NCBI GenBank assembly: GCA_029213305.1
Contig: JARGPA010000005.1
Location: 1-64,000, forward strand
Length of the DNA stretch: 64,000 nucleotides
Reading direction: 5' to 3'
DNA from: Phycisphaerales bacterium
GTDB lineage: Bacteria > Planctomycetota > Phycisphaerae > Phycisphaerales > UBA1924
A model generated the notes under the pieces. The model saw nothing but the letters and a program-made list of their open reading frames with translations, did no database searches and had not been told where the DNA came from. Both the position numbers and the translations under genes were made by a program. Below, one piece after another: positions 8,989 to 17,279 of the stretch. Positions within the stretch are counted from its first letter, which is position 1. Every line of letters begins with the position of its first letter.

Positions 8989-9387
8989 ATGGCATATTCA
9001 GAAAAAGTGATCGAGCACTATGAGAAACCTCGGAATGTAGGCACATTCGGAACTCAAAAAGAAATCAAAGAACGCCAAGACATTGGTGTCGGACTCGTCG
9101 GCGCACCCGAGTGTGGCGATGTCATGCAACTTCAAATCAAAGTCGGTGACGACGGGAATATTGAAGACGCAAAATTCAAATGCTTTGGTTGCGGCTCAGC
9201 AATTGCGAGTTCATCGCTCGCAACTGAATGGCTCAAGGGCAAGACACTCGATGAGGGTCTAGAAATCAAGAATACAGAGATTGTTGAGGAACTCTCACTT
9301 CCCCCTGTGAAAATTCACTGCTCAGTACTTGCAGAGGACGCGATTAAGTCCGCAATTGCCGATTACAAAGAGAAAAACACCAAATAA
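8989..9387 (+). CDS. iscU: Iron-sulfur cluster scaffold IscU
   Basis: 132 residues, normal for the family (128). It assembles [2Fe-2S] clusters from IscS sulfur. The three cluster Cys are in place: GAPECGDVM, KCFGCGSAIASSS and KIHCSVLAEDAIK. The LPPVK motif that HscA recognises is present as SLPPVKIHC. A GAAGGT site precedes the ATG. It sits between iscS and iscA with matching orientation. The intact LPPVK suggests an HscA-type chaperone exists elsewhere, since hscA/hscB are not in this cluster. Confidence 0.97.
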   Translation: MAYSEKVIEHYEKPRNVGTFGTQKEIKERQDIGVGLVGAPECGDVMQLQIKVGDDGNIEDAKFKCFGCGSAIASSSLATEWLKGKTLDEGLEIKNTEIVEELSLPPVKIHCSVLAEDAIKSAIADYKEKNTK

Positions 9388-9498
9388 TCCTCGACATTCA
9401 TTGATGAGTTGATTCATTTCAATTCTATCTTGAAGTGAGGCATAGAATCCTAACCCGCTTACCATATCGGATGAAATGGAAATGGATTGGAGTTGAAA

Positions 9499-9876
9499 AT
9501 GAGTACAGAAACAGCAACAAACACTGAAACTACCCACGACCAATCGGTTGTAATTTTGACAGAGCTTGCAGCAAAAGAAGTCATGAACATCGTTGCTTCC
9601 CAAGAGCTCGATGCTGACAAAGTCCGACTCCGAGTAGGTGTCAAGGGCGGCGGCTGCTCAGGCTTTAGTTACCTTCTTGATCTCACGGAGACTCAGAAGG
9701 ACTCAGACGAAGTTTTCGAACAACACGGGATCAAGATCATTGTTGATCCAAAGAGCATGCTTTATCTCGCAGGCGTTACCGTCGATTTCAAGGACGAGAT
9801 TATGGGTAGAGGGTTCGTATTCAACAATCCCAATGCGACAAGCAGTTGTGGTTGTGGATCAAGTTTCTCTGCATAA
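9499..9876 (+). CDS. iscA: A-type iron-sulfur carrier (IscA/ErpA family)
   Basis: About 125 residues starting at ATG 9499, preceded by TTGGAG at 9487-9492; the longer frame from TTG 9487 overlaps that ribosome binding site. The first about 18 residues are Thr-rich and not conserved in type. Then comes the family core with GGGCSGFSY (first Cys) and the C-terminal SSCGCGSSF pair that binds Fe or a cluster. It carries clusters from IscU to target enzymes. The gap to iscU is 111 bp, so it may have its own promoter or be the last gene of the isc operon. A terminator follows. Confidence 0.95.
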   Translation: MSTETATNTETTHDQSVVILTELAAKEVMNIVASQELDADKVRLRVGVKGGGCSGFSYLLDLTETQKDSDEVFEQHGIKIIVDPKSMLYLAGVTVDFKDEIMGRGFVFNNPNATSSCGCGSSFSA

Positions 9877-9902
9877 CCCTCACGATTCATTGCAAATGAT
9901 AC

Positions 9903-9931
9903 AACACCCTTAAAACACGAGGGTGTTTTTC
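9903..9931 (+). terminator. Intrinsic terminator after the isc genes
   Basis: 8-bp perfect stem AACACCCT / AGGGTGTT with a T-run, 26 bp after the iscA stop. Confidence 0.88.
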
Positions 9932-10034
9932 AATTTACGGGTTGCACAATTGCCTGATATACAGTTGAATGGAAAGGTATCATGCGTGAATCGCTGATAT
10001 CGAGAATCACACGCCTAGGAAGGGCTCGATAACA

Positions 10035-10508
10035 ATGACCGAATCTCCAATACCGCTCGATACAACTCAAGGTTACTGCCCCCCTACTGCGGTTCAGTTC
10101 AGTGTCTTCTTGTCCAACAAAGTCGGTAAAATGCTCGATCTGACTGAGGTTTTCGACGAATCTCCAGTCTCACTGATCGCACTTTCCGTTCATGAAGCGT
10201 CTGATCATGCAGTGGTTCGTTTGATTACCAACTCGGCCAAGGACGCTCGTCAGAGCCTCAGGGAGAATCGATTCCCATTCTCAGAGCACGAGGTACTTCT
10301 GGTAGAACTCTCGGATGGCCATACATTATCCAAGCTTTGTCTATATTTGCTTGGCGCAGAGATCAATATAGCCTTCGCGTACCCACTAATGCATAACTCG
10401 TCAGAGTCACCAGCAATCGCAATCGCGGTGGATGACCCAACCCTCGCAGGGCAAATTCTGAGAAGAAAAGGGTTCAAAATGCTCGGGGAATGCGACTTAT
10501 CCCTCTGA
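10035..10508 (+). CDS. Small protein with ACT-like amino-acid-binding fold
   Basis: 157 residues, no signal or membrane segment. The pattern FSVFLSNKVGKMLDLTEVF, then VSLIALSVHEASDHAVVRLI, then a second weaker copy ending AVDDPTLAGQILRRKGFKML, is that of ACT or tandem ACT regulatory domains. These bind amino acids and modulate partner enzymes. No enzyme is attached or adjacent, so the ligand and target cannot be deduced. GGAAGGG lies about 15 nt upstream. Other small alpha/beta folds cannot be excluded. Confidence 0.7.
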   Translation: MTESPIPLDTTQGYCPPTAVQFSVFLSNKVGKMLDLTEVFDESPVSLIALSVHEASDHAVVRLITNSAKDARQSLRENRFPFSEHEVLLVELSDGHTLSKLCLYLLGAEINIAFAYPLMHNSSESPAIAIAVDDPTLAGQILRRKGFKMLGECDLSL

Positions 10509-10635
10509 ATCTGGCGATTTTGCACTCACTTATTGCAATTCTCCCCAAAACAAACAACCAAATGTACCATTGCTCGGTAACCTTTATCGTATCGACGCCA
10601 ACACGAGCAATATCAATCCAATCAAGGAGTTTGAC

Positions 10636-11682
10636 ATGAAACGGATGTTCACGAATACCGCACTCTTCCTCGTCCTCGCTGCAGGATCAACCGCAATCGC
10701 TCAGGAGCCTGATCACAAGACCGCAATGGCTGACAAAGCCAAAGATGTCCAACCAACACTCGAAGACTTTGTTGGAAAAGCTAAGCTCCCTGAGCTATTC
10801 ATCGGATCGAAGGCTCCAGAGCTCCAAATCGCAAAGTATATCAAAGGTGACTCCGTAGACGGGTTTGAAAAAGACCAGGTTTATGTCGTCGAGTTCTGGG
10901 CAACATGGTGTGGACCTTGTATTGCTGCATTCCCTCATCTCTCCGAGCTCCAAGCAGAGCACGGCGAAAAAGTACAGTTCATCGGAGTTAATGTCTGGGA
11001 AGGCGTTGAAGACCAAGCAGAACGAATCGAAAAGGTTGAAGGCTTTGTTGCAGATCAAGGCGATCGCATGAGCTACACCGTCGCGGTCGAAAACGGGAGC
11101 ATGATGGCTGACAACTGGATGAAACCAGCAGCACAAAACGGAATCCCAGCAGCATTCATCGTCGACGGCACAGGGCATGTCGCATGGATCGGACACCCTA
11201 GTTCAATCGATGAACCACTAGCAGACATTGTTGCTGGAAACTTTGATCCGTCAACAGCAGTTCAAGACGCGAAAGATGAAATGCTTTTGATGTCCGCATT
11301 CACCATGTTCAGAGAGTCAGTCCAAACTGGCAAGAACCTCAGTGATGCTCGTCAGATCGCAAACATCATGATCGATCAACACTTCACAGAACAACCATCA
11401 GGACTCAACGCGATTGCATGGATGCTCTTGACTTCAGAGTCAGAGAACATCGGTAAGGAAGATTACAAGGTAGCTCACAGAGCTATCGCAATCGCATGTG
11501 AAAAAACAAAGTGGGAAGATTGGTCACTCCTAGACACCTACGCACTTGCTGCATTTAAAACTGGAAACAAAGCTGAAGCAATCAAGTGGCAAAAGAAAGC
11601 AATCAAACTCACCCCTGCAAACAATGATGCTGCTAAGAAGGACCTCGAAGGTCGCCTTGCAGAATACTCTGCAGCTGACTAA
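10636..11682 (+). CDS. Secreted TlpA/redoxin-type thioredoxin-fold protein with C-terminal helical extension
   Basis: 348 residues from ATG 10636, chosen because AAGGAG (10624-10629) is 6 nt upstream and a signal peptide follows immediately (MKRMFTNTALFLVLAAGSTAIAQ). After a linker, residues about 70-200 form a TlpA/ResA-like thioredoxin domain with the active site EFWATWCGPCIAAFP and a cis-Pro region QNGIPAAFIVDGTGHVAWIGHP. Residues about 210-348 are an all-helical extension (AIAIACEKTKWEDWSLLDTYALAAF) resembling TPR-like repeats. It would act as a periplasmic thiol-disulfide protein, probably a reductant. It has its own terminator and convergent neighbour trxB. Confidence 0.88.
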   Translation: MKRMFTNTALFLVLAAGSTAIAQEPDHKTAMADKAKDVQPTLEDFVGKAKLPELFIGSKAPELQIAKYIKGDSVDGFEKDQVYVVEFWATWCGPCIAAFPHLSELQAEHGEKVQFIGVNVWEGVEDQAERIEKVEGFVADQGDRMSYTVAVENGSMMADNWMKPAAQNGIPAAFIVDGTGHVAWIGHPSSIDEPLADIVAGNFDPSTAVQDAKDEMLLMSAFTMFRESVQTGKNLSDARQIANIMIDQHFTEQPSGLNAIAWMLLTSESENIGKEDYKVAHRAIAIACEKTKWEDWSLLDTYALAAFKTGNKAEAIKWQKKAIKLTPANNDAAKKDLEGRLAEYSAAD

Positions 11683-11706
11683 AAACTAAATACAACTGAA
11701 TCAAAC

Positions 11707-11737
11707 AAAAGACCCCACTGTATTGTGGGGTCTTTTT
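11707..11737 (+). terminator. Bidirectional terminator between TlpA-like gene and trxB
   Basis: 12-bp stem AAAAGACCCCAC / GTGGGGTCTTTT with a 6-nt loop. The T-run on + and the TTTT on the other strand let it serve both convergent genes. Confidence 0.9.
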
Positions 11738-11791
11738 CTATCTGATTAGATTGATTCGTTGAAACAGAATTGAATGAATCAAATCGGGATA

Positions 11792-12802
11792 TCAGTTGAG
11801 TCCTTGATCGCCCAACCAATGTTCTGCGTCGATTGATGCTTGGCACCCCATCCCAGCCGCAGTTATCGCCTGACGATATGTCGCATCCGCAACATCCCCC
11901 GCGGCGAACACGCCGGCAATGTTTGTTTTGCTCGATCGTGTTTTCAAATCAATGTACCCAGCATCATCAAACTCAAGTCCAGAATCGCGAATAAACTTGG
12001 TTGCGGGGGTGTGTCCGATTGCAACAAACATGCCTTTGACTGGGAGTTCGGACTCTTCGCCTGTGACTGTATCCTTTAGACGGATTGCGTGAAGTTTCTT
12101 AGAACCATGCTCATCTGGAGTACTCAAACATTCGAGTACAACCTTGTTCCAAAGGACTTCAGCATTCTCATTATTCAAGAACCGTTCTTGCATCACCTTT
12201 GATCCACGCAGTTCGTCACGACGATGAATGATGAAAACTTTCGATCCAAACTTAGTGAGATAGGTTGCTTCTTCTAGTGCGGTATCACCCCCACCGATGA
12301 CCGCGAGAGGTTGATCACGGAATGCCGGGAGAGCGCCGTCGCACACCGCACAGGCGCTAACTCCGCCTCCTGTCGTCGCGAGCTCCATTTCACTCTCGAG
12401 ACCGAGCCAGTTCGCTGTCGCGCCTGTTGAGATGATCACTGCATGAGCTTTGATCTGATTCCCCTCTGATGTATGCAGAGTGTGAGGCGAACCATCGTTT
12501 GAGAAGTCACATCGTACGATATCTTCGCCAACAACAGTTGTTCCGAATCGACGAGCTTGTTGTTCAAACTTCATCATCATTTCAGGTCCAGCGACTCCTT
12601 CTGGGAATCCTGGGTAATTCTCTACATCAGTTGTGAGCATGAGCTGGCCGCCGGGGAGAATCGGTCCTGGATCCTGCTTTGCAACTCCAACATAAATGAC
12701 AGGATCAAGATTTGCTCTCGCGGCATAAATCGCGGAAGTCCATCCTGATGGACCTGAACCGATGATGACGACCTTATGGACTGTATTCTCGCTATCTGAC
12801 AA
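11792..12802 (-). CDS. trxB: Thioredoxin reductase
   Basis: About 336 residues if started at TTG 12802. I choose this start because a perfect AAGGAG (12969-style placement, here 12809-12814) lies 6 nt before it and the conserved FAD motif VVIIGSGPSGWTSA begins ten residues later. The frame is open to 12877 but that part is not conserved in type. Motifs: GxGxxG FAD loop; redox pair CAVCDG near residue 150; NADPH loop VIGGGDTALEEATYL; C-terminal GVFAAGDVADATYRQAITAAGMG. It reduces thioredoxin with NADPH in the cytoplasm. It is transcribed away from the sigma factor gene and shares a terminator with the TlpA-like gene. Confidence 0.95.
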   Translation of the reverse strand: MSDSENTVHKVVIIGSGPSGWTSAIYAARANLDPVIYVGVAKQDPGPILPGGQLMLTTDVENYPGFPEGVAGPEMMMKFEQQARRFGTTVVGEDIVRCDFSNDGSPHTLHTSEGNQIKAHAVIISTGATANWLGLESEMELATTGGGVSACAVCDGALPAFRDQPLAVIGGGDTALEEATYLTKFGSKVFIIHRRDELRGSKVMQERFLNNENAEVLWNKVVLECLSTPDEHGSKKLHAIRLKDTVTGEESELPVKGMFVAIGHTPATKFIRDSGLEFDDAGYIDLKTRSSKTNIAGVFAAGDVADATYRQAITAAGMGCQASIDAEHWLGDQGLN

Positions 12803-12933
12803 GCTGTGCTCCTTGCTATGTGTAGACCCAATCAGGGATGTATCCATACTGGTGAATATGAACAAACCAACGATCATGGGGATCTATTCCAAAATGATCA
12901 GAATGAATCTTAGCACCTAAGAAGCTGAGATAT

Positions 12934-12966
12934 AAAAATGCCCGGGTCATCGAAATGACCCGGGCA
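12934..12966 (-). terminator. Intrinsic terminator of the sigma factor gene
   Basis: 12-bp perfect stem TGCCCGGGTCAT / ATGACCCGGGCA with a tetraloop at 12951-12954. On the minus strand it is followed by TTTTTATA. It is located 55 bp past the sigma gene stop. Confidence 0.93.
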
Positions 12967-13020
12967 GGTAAAAGAGAGCATTTTTAGAATCGACTCGATT
13001 TCAAGTCAGAATCGCAGGAA

Positions 13021-14049
13021 TTACCCTGCTTTGAATGTTTGTTCTGATTCTTCGTAGTTTCGAAAGCTCGGCGCCTGCTCATCGGATTCACGAGCAACTT
13101 CTTCGAATGCTGAATCATTTCGACGAAAGAATCGGCTCGGCTTTGCATCATTGAGACGCTCGTTCAAACGATCCAATGATTCTTCAATAATCTGACGAAC
13201 ACGCTCACGAGAGATACCTACTTCTGCAGCGATCTCTTTGAGTGTCAATGGTTCGGAACCATCGAGACCAAATCGCAAACGAAGAATCTCAGCTTCACGA
13301 TCGTCGATTGTTTCCATCAATCGACGCAAGATCCCAAGTTCTTCTGTTCTGAGTGATTGATCATCAGGTGTTGATCCACGGTAATCTTGGATGATTCCAT
13401 CAAGCCCGACGGATTCACCATCAACATCACGAGGTGCTTGGTTAGGGGCGTTGAACGCTTTGACCGCACGCTTGATAATCTGAATCTTCTTCACTGGAAG
13501 ATCCATTGCCTCTGCGAGTTGTTCCATAGATGGATCGTGCCCGAGTTCTGCGTTGAGCAATCGGGAATGCATTTTCCATTTCGCAATCAACTCAACCATG
13601 TATGCAGGGATATGAATTGGTTGGTTCGCGTTCATCAAAGCACGCTTGATACCTTGCTTGATCCACCAACTGCCATAGGTACTAAATCGAGCTCCTTGAG
13701 CAGGATCAAACCCTTCAACTGCACGCAACAGTCCGATGTTACCTTCTTCAATCAGGTCAGTGATCGGGAGTCCACGGTTGCTATATTTCTTAGCAATCGA
13801 GACAACCAAACGAAGGTTGCTGTTGACCATTCGATCTCTTGCGATGGGACAGTTCTCATTGATAATCTTCCATCCCAACTCACGCTCCTCTTCAGCCGTG
13901 AGTAAGGAATAGCGATTAATCTCCTTGAGATAAGTCTGCAATGCAGATTTAACACCAGAAGATGGCCGAGCGGATGCAGTCCCCTTTGAAGGAGAATCAG
14001 CCTGCGAGGCCTCAGTCGAACGACTAGACGAACCAATAGATGTACTCAA
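13021..14049 (-). CDS. Sigma-70 family RNA polymerase sigma factor (primary/group 2 type)
   Basis: 342 residues. Visible: region 1.2 ([20 protein letters not shown]), region 2 ([57 protein letters not shown], given here in parts), region 3, and region 4 with a helix-turn-helix [19 protein letters not shown]. There is no large region 1.1, so it is shorter than RpoD of proteobacteria. It could be the housekeeping factor or a group 2 paralog. In region 2.4 the usual STYATWWIRQAI reads [12 protein letters not shown]. The start is TTG 14049 with AGGGTAGG upstream. The leader contains a strong hairpin at 14065-14089 (TTTCC+GCAGC arms, one bulge). Residues 1-35 are Ser-rich and disordered. Confidence 0.92.
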   Translation of the reverse strand: MSTSIGSSSRSTEASQADSPSKGTASARPSSGVKSALQTYLKEINRYSLLTAEEERELGWKIINENCPIARDRMVNSNLRLVVSIAKKYSNRGLPITDLIEEGNIGLLRAVEGFDPAQGARFSTYGSWWIKQGIKRALMNANQPIHIPAYMVELIAKWKMHSRLLNAELGHDPSMEQLAEAMDLPVKKIQIIKRAVKAFNAPNQAPRDVDGESVGLDGIIQDYRGSTPDDQSLRTEELGILRRLMETIDDREAEILRLRFGLDGSEPLTLKEIAAEVGISRERVRQIIEESLDRLNERLNDAKPSRFFRRNDSAFEEVARESDEQAPSFRNYEESEQTFKAG

Positions 14050-14349
14050 TTTCCTACCCTACCCTTTCCGCAGCGAGTGCTGCCGGAAAAAAAACAGATC
14101 TGGGGGGACAAAGATCCCTCCCACTACTCCGTTCGTCAGTTTACGCAAAGAGTTCCATCGGTGAAAGAGGAAAATGCCTGAACTTAGGGGAATTTCTTAC
14201 TAAATTTCAATGTACCGACCTGCCTGATTACACCGATTGCAGAGATAAACCGACAATTATACAAATGTGATCGGTCTTTCGAAATTTTATTGGCATCATC
14301 CGAAAACTGGTACATACTCCACAATTCTGTCCATTCATATTGAGAATTT
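14050..14349. other. Divergent control region between sigma factor and UVR protein genes
   Basis: 300 bp with no gene. It holds the promoters of both genes. A hairpin at 14065-14089 (arms TTTCCGCAGC and GCTGC(C)GGAAA, loop GAGT) is followed on the + strand by eight A. On the minus strand this places a U-run before the hairpin, 16 nt upstream of the sigma start codon, so it is a leader structure and not a terminator for that gene. Confidence 0.5.
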
Positions 14350-15207
14350 ATGCAACGAGATATCACAGAGCTTCTTGAAGAATGGCCCTTCGAATCGGGA
14401 CAAATCACCGTTCGCGTCATCCAAGGAAGCAACCAAGAATCAAAGATTCAGGTCCGTTTAGACCTTGGTTTGTTACAGATGAACACCCGAGATCGTCCGG
14501 ATGGGCTCCGTCCGCATGGATTTGACTCATTGCTCGACTACTTCGAGTCCAAGGTCGATCAGGATGAAGTCCAGAGCGCCAACGAAGATCTCGCCGCGCA
14601 AGAGGACTCAGACGAAGAGCAATATCTCGAAAAAACTTCATTCGATTCACAAATCGAAGAAGACGAAGCCTCTTCAAAGACCGCACGGTTTCTCACTGCT
14701 GATGATTGCAGACGATTGCGAGAAGAAGCACAACAGTATTACCAACGATATATCGCAATGCTCGTACTCGAAGATTATGAAGCAGTTGTACGCGACACAT
14801 CTCGCAATATCCGTGTCCTTGATCTGTTTCAATCGCACGCGATGAATGAAGATGATCTACACGCGATGGAATCGCATCGCCCATACATCTTGATGATGCG
14901 TGCCCGGGCACTCGCGAGCCAAGCGCTCAAATCTGAAGAGAACAAGGCCGCAATTTTGGCAATCGATGAAGGAATCGAAGCGCTTAAACAATATTACGAT
15001 GCAATCGAACATCCTGAACTATTTGAAGAATCAGGAGAAGTCGCAATGCTTCGTGACATGCGAGACTCACTGATTCCAAAGTTACCTGTAAGCCAAAAAG
15101 CTGAGTTGCGTCAACGTCTCGAAGCAGCAATCGCTTCCGAGAACTTTGAACTCGCCGCGATTCTTCGCGATGAAATCCGAATGCTCGGCGGACACCCAAA
15201 TCTCTGA
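14350..15207 (+). CDS. UVR-motif (UvrB/UvrC interaction motif) protein
   Basis: 285 residues, acidic. The C-terminal 30 residues (ELRQRLEAAIASENFELAAILRDEIRML, read in two halves) match the UVR motif, the coiled-coil hairpin by which UvrB and UvrC contact each other; McsA of Firmicutes also has it. The N-terminus (about 1-60) holds a beta-rich segment VRVIQGSNQESKIQVRLDLG, the middle is strongly acidic (residues 70-115), and the region 120-230 is helical. No kinase or nuclease domain is seen. It may be a stress or repair adaptor; function unproven. It converges with mnmG, 25 bp between stops. Confidence 0.75.
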   Translation: MQRDITELLEEWPFESGQITVRVIQGSNQESKIQVRLDLGLLQMNTRDRPDGLRPHGFDSLLDYFESKVDQDEVQSANEDLAAQEDSDEEQYLEKTSFDSQIEEDEASSKTARFLTADDCRRLREEAQQYYQRYIAMLVLEDYEAVVRDTSRNIRVLDLFQSHAMNEDDLHAMESHRPYILMMRARALASQALKSEENKAAILAIDEGIEALKQYYDAIEHPELFEESGEVAMLRDMRDSLIPKLPVSQKAELRQRLEAAIASENFELAAILRDEIRMLGGHPNL

Positions 15208-15232
15208 GACTCCTCATTAACTACATTCAAGA

Positions 15233-17170
15233 TCATTCTTGCAATGCTTCACGACGACTTGCTCGTGCTCTCTTGATCAACACACTCAACAAAGTCACAT
15301 CCGCAGGCGTGATCCCCTCGAGTCGAGATGCTTGCCCAAAGGTGGTTGGACGAAACTGCTCCAGCGCTTGTCGTGCTTCTGTACGCAACGAATCAAGCTC
15401 GTCATATGAAATCCATTCGGGTAACGGACGATGCTCAAGCTCTGCGTTTCGCTTGATAACCCCTAACTGTCTCTCGATGTATGGCTCGTACCGCTTGTTT
15501 GAATGTAAAGTTTGCCAGATCCCACGATCCTGTTTGCCCATATGAGGTTCGAGCACTTCGATTAGGTTCTCCGCTGTAAAATCAGGATCAAGAATTCGTT
15601 GAGCATAGGTTTTCTCTCCTTCTCGGAGAGAGTTGATCAGTTCTTGGCCTTGCTCGAGAAGTTGAATCCGTTCTTCAAACTGAGACCAACGCTGCGCACC
15701 CAGATTCGTAGTATCAAGTAACCCAAGCTCTTTTGCGATTGGAGTAAGTCGATCTGGCGCGTTGTCTGCACGAAGAATTAAACGATGCTCAGCGCGACTC
15801 GTGAACATCCGGTACGGTTCTCTGGGGGTCTTCGTCACCAGATCATCCATCAGTACTCCGATGTATGCTTGATCTCGATCAAAGGAGAATGCTTTGTACT
15901 CATCTTCAAGATCTGCAAGCAATGCTGCATTGAGTCCTGCGATGAACCCTTGAGCAGCTGCTTCTTCATATCCGCTTGTGCCGTTGATTTGTCCTGCAAG
16001 AAACAGTCCGTTTACAGACCTTGTTTCACCGGTTGTATAGATCTGATGTGGGCGCACCATGTCGTATTCAACTGCGTATCCATATTGCAATATCTCTGCG
16101 TTCTCACAACCAGGCATTCGACGAATTACTTCATCTTGAACATCGCTTGGTAAACTCGTTGCGATTCCGTTGCAATAAACCCAGTTGGTTTCGTGTGATT
16201 CTGGTTCAAGAAACACGCCGTGTGATGATCGCTCTTCGAATCGCACAACCTTGTCCTCGATACTCGGACAGTATCTAGGCCCGGAAGATTCAATCTGTCC
16301 CGTGAACATCGGCGCACGATCTAGATTTTGCCTGATGATCTCGTGGGAATCTTCACAGGTGCTCGATTGTCTACAAGTTACCTGTTCGAGTCGAGGGAAA
16401 TCCGTGCAATCGATTGACCCGAGGGACCATCCCGAAGTTGATAACTCCGAAAATGGAACCGGGACTTCATCACCAGATTCGACTTGCAAATTATCCCATT
16501 CGATTGTGTCGATCGCAAGTCTTGGTGGAGTCCCAGTTTTGAGTCGGCCGAGTTCAAATCCAAGTTCATTGAGCGACTTTGAAATTCCTGTCGCCGCCTT
16601 CTCCCCGAATCTACCACCCTCAGTCTTTTCAGATCCCATATGCATCAATCCACGCATAAAGGTACCTGTAGTTACAACAACTGACGGCGCTTCAAGTATG
16701 AACTCATCTGAACCATTCGCAACTCGCACTCCAACGATTCGCTTTGAGTGATCGTTCGTTGTGAGGATTTCCTCGACAGTCCCTTCGATCACTTGGATCT
16801 CATCGCGAGATTTGATCATGGATTGAGCAACTTGCGAATACGCAACTTTATCTGATTGACATCGTGGGCCGTGAACTGCAGACCCCTTGGATGTATTGAG
16901 GACTTTAAACTGGATACCAGTTGCGTCTGCAATGAGTCCCATGAGACCACCCATTGCATCAACTTCTCGAACGAGTTGTCCCTTTGCGAGTCCACCGATC
17001 GCAGGGTTACAGCTCATAACTCCAATTTTTGACTCATCAATAGATATGAGGGCAACACTACTGCTCTCGCCCAGCCGATTTGCAGCTGCCCAAGCAGCTT
17101 CTATCCCTGCGTGTCCGCCGCCAACTACGATTACTTTAAAGTGTGTATTCACCGGGGATAATAGCATCAA
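15233..17170 (-). CDS. mnmG: tRNA uridine-5-carboxymethylaminomethyl modification enzyme MnmG (GidA)
   Basis: 645 residues, normal length. A FAD enzyme that with MnmE modifies U34 of several tRNAs. Motifs: FAD-binding VIVVGGGHAGIEAAWAAA at the N-terminus, the signature MSCNPAIGGLAKGQLVREVDA, VTTGTFMRGLMHMG, RLKTGTPPRL, and in the second half GYEEAAAQGFIAGLNAA followed by TSRAEHRLILRADNA. The start is either ATG 17170 or GTG 17149 (giving MNTHFKVIVVGG); neither has a clear ribosome binding site. It is transcribed divergently from the ClpP-like gene. Confidence 0.97.
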   Translation of the reverse strand: MMLLSPVNTHFKVIVVGGGHAGIEAAWAAANRLGESSSVALISIDESKIGVMSCNPAIGGLAKGQLVREVDAMGGLMGLIADATGIQFKVLNTSKGSAVHGPRCQSDKVAYSQVAQSMIKSRDEIQVIEGTVEEILTTNDHSKRIVGVRVANGSDEFILEAPSVVVTTGTFMRGLMHMGSEKTEGGRFGEKAATGISKSLNELGFELGRLKTGTPPRLAIDTIEWDNLQVESGDEVPVPFSELSTSGWSLGSIDCTDFPRLEQVTCRQSSTCEDSHEIIRQNLDRAPMFTGQIESSGPRYCPSIEDKVVRFEERSSHGVFLEPESHETNWVYCNGIATSLPSDVQDEVIRRMPGCENAEILQYGYAVEYDMVRPHQIYTTGETRSVNGLFLAGQINGTSGYEEAAAQGFIAGLNAALLADLEDEYKAFSFDRDQAYIGVLMDDLVTKTPREPYRMFTSRAEHRLILRADNAPDRLTPIAKELGLLDTTNLGAQRWSQFEERIQLLEQGQELINSLREGEKTYAQRILDPDFTAENLIEVLEPHMGKQDRGIWQTLHSNKRYEPYIERQLGVIKRNAELEHRPLPEWISYDELDSLRTEARQALEQFRPTTFGQASRLEGITPADVTLLSVLIKRARASRREALQE

Positions 17171-17279
17171 TATCGCAAAACTAATCTATATTTTATGTAT
17201 GAAACTTGGCACGCTGTGCGTTATCTGATAGTCTATTACCATTAATCTAACACATATATTGTTCTGTGAGGAATCGTTG

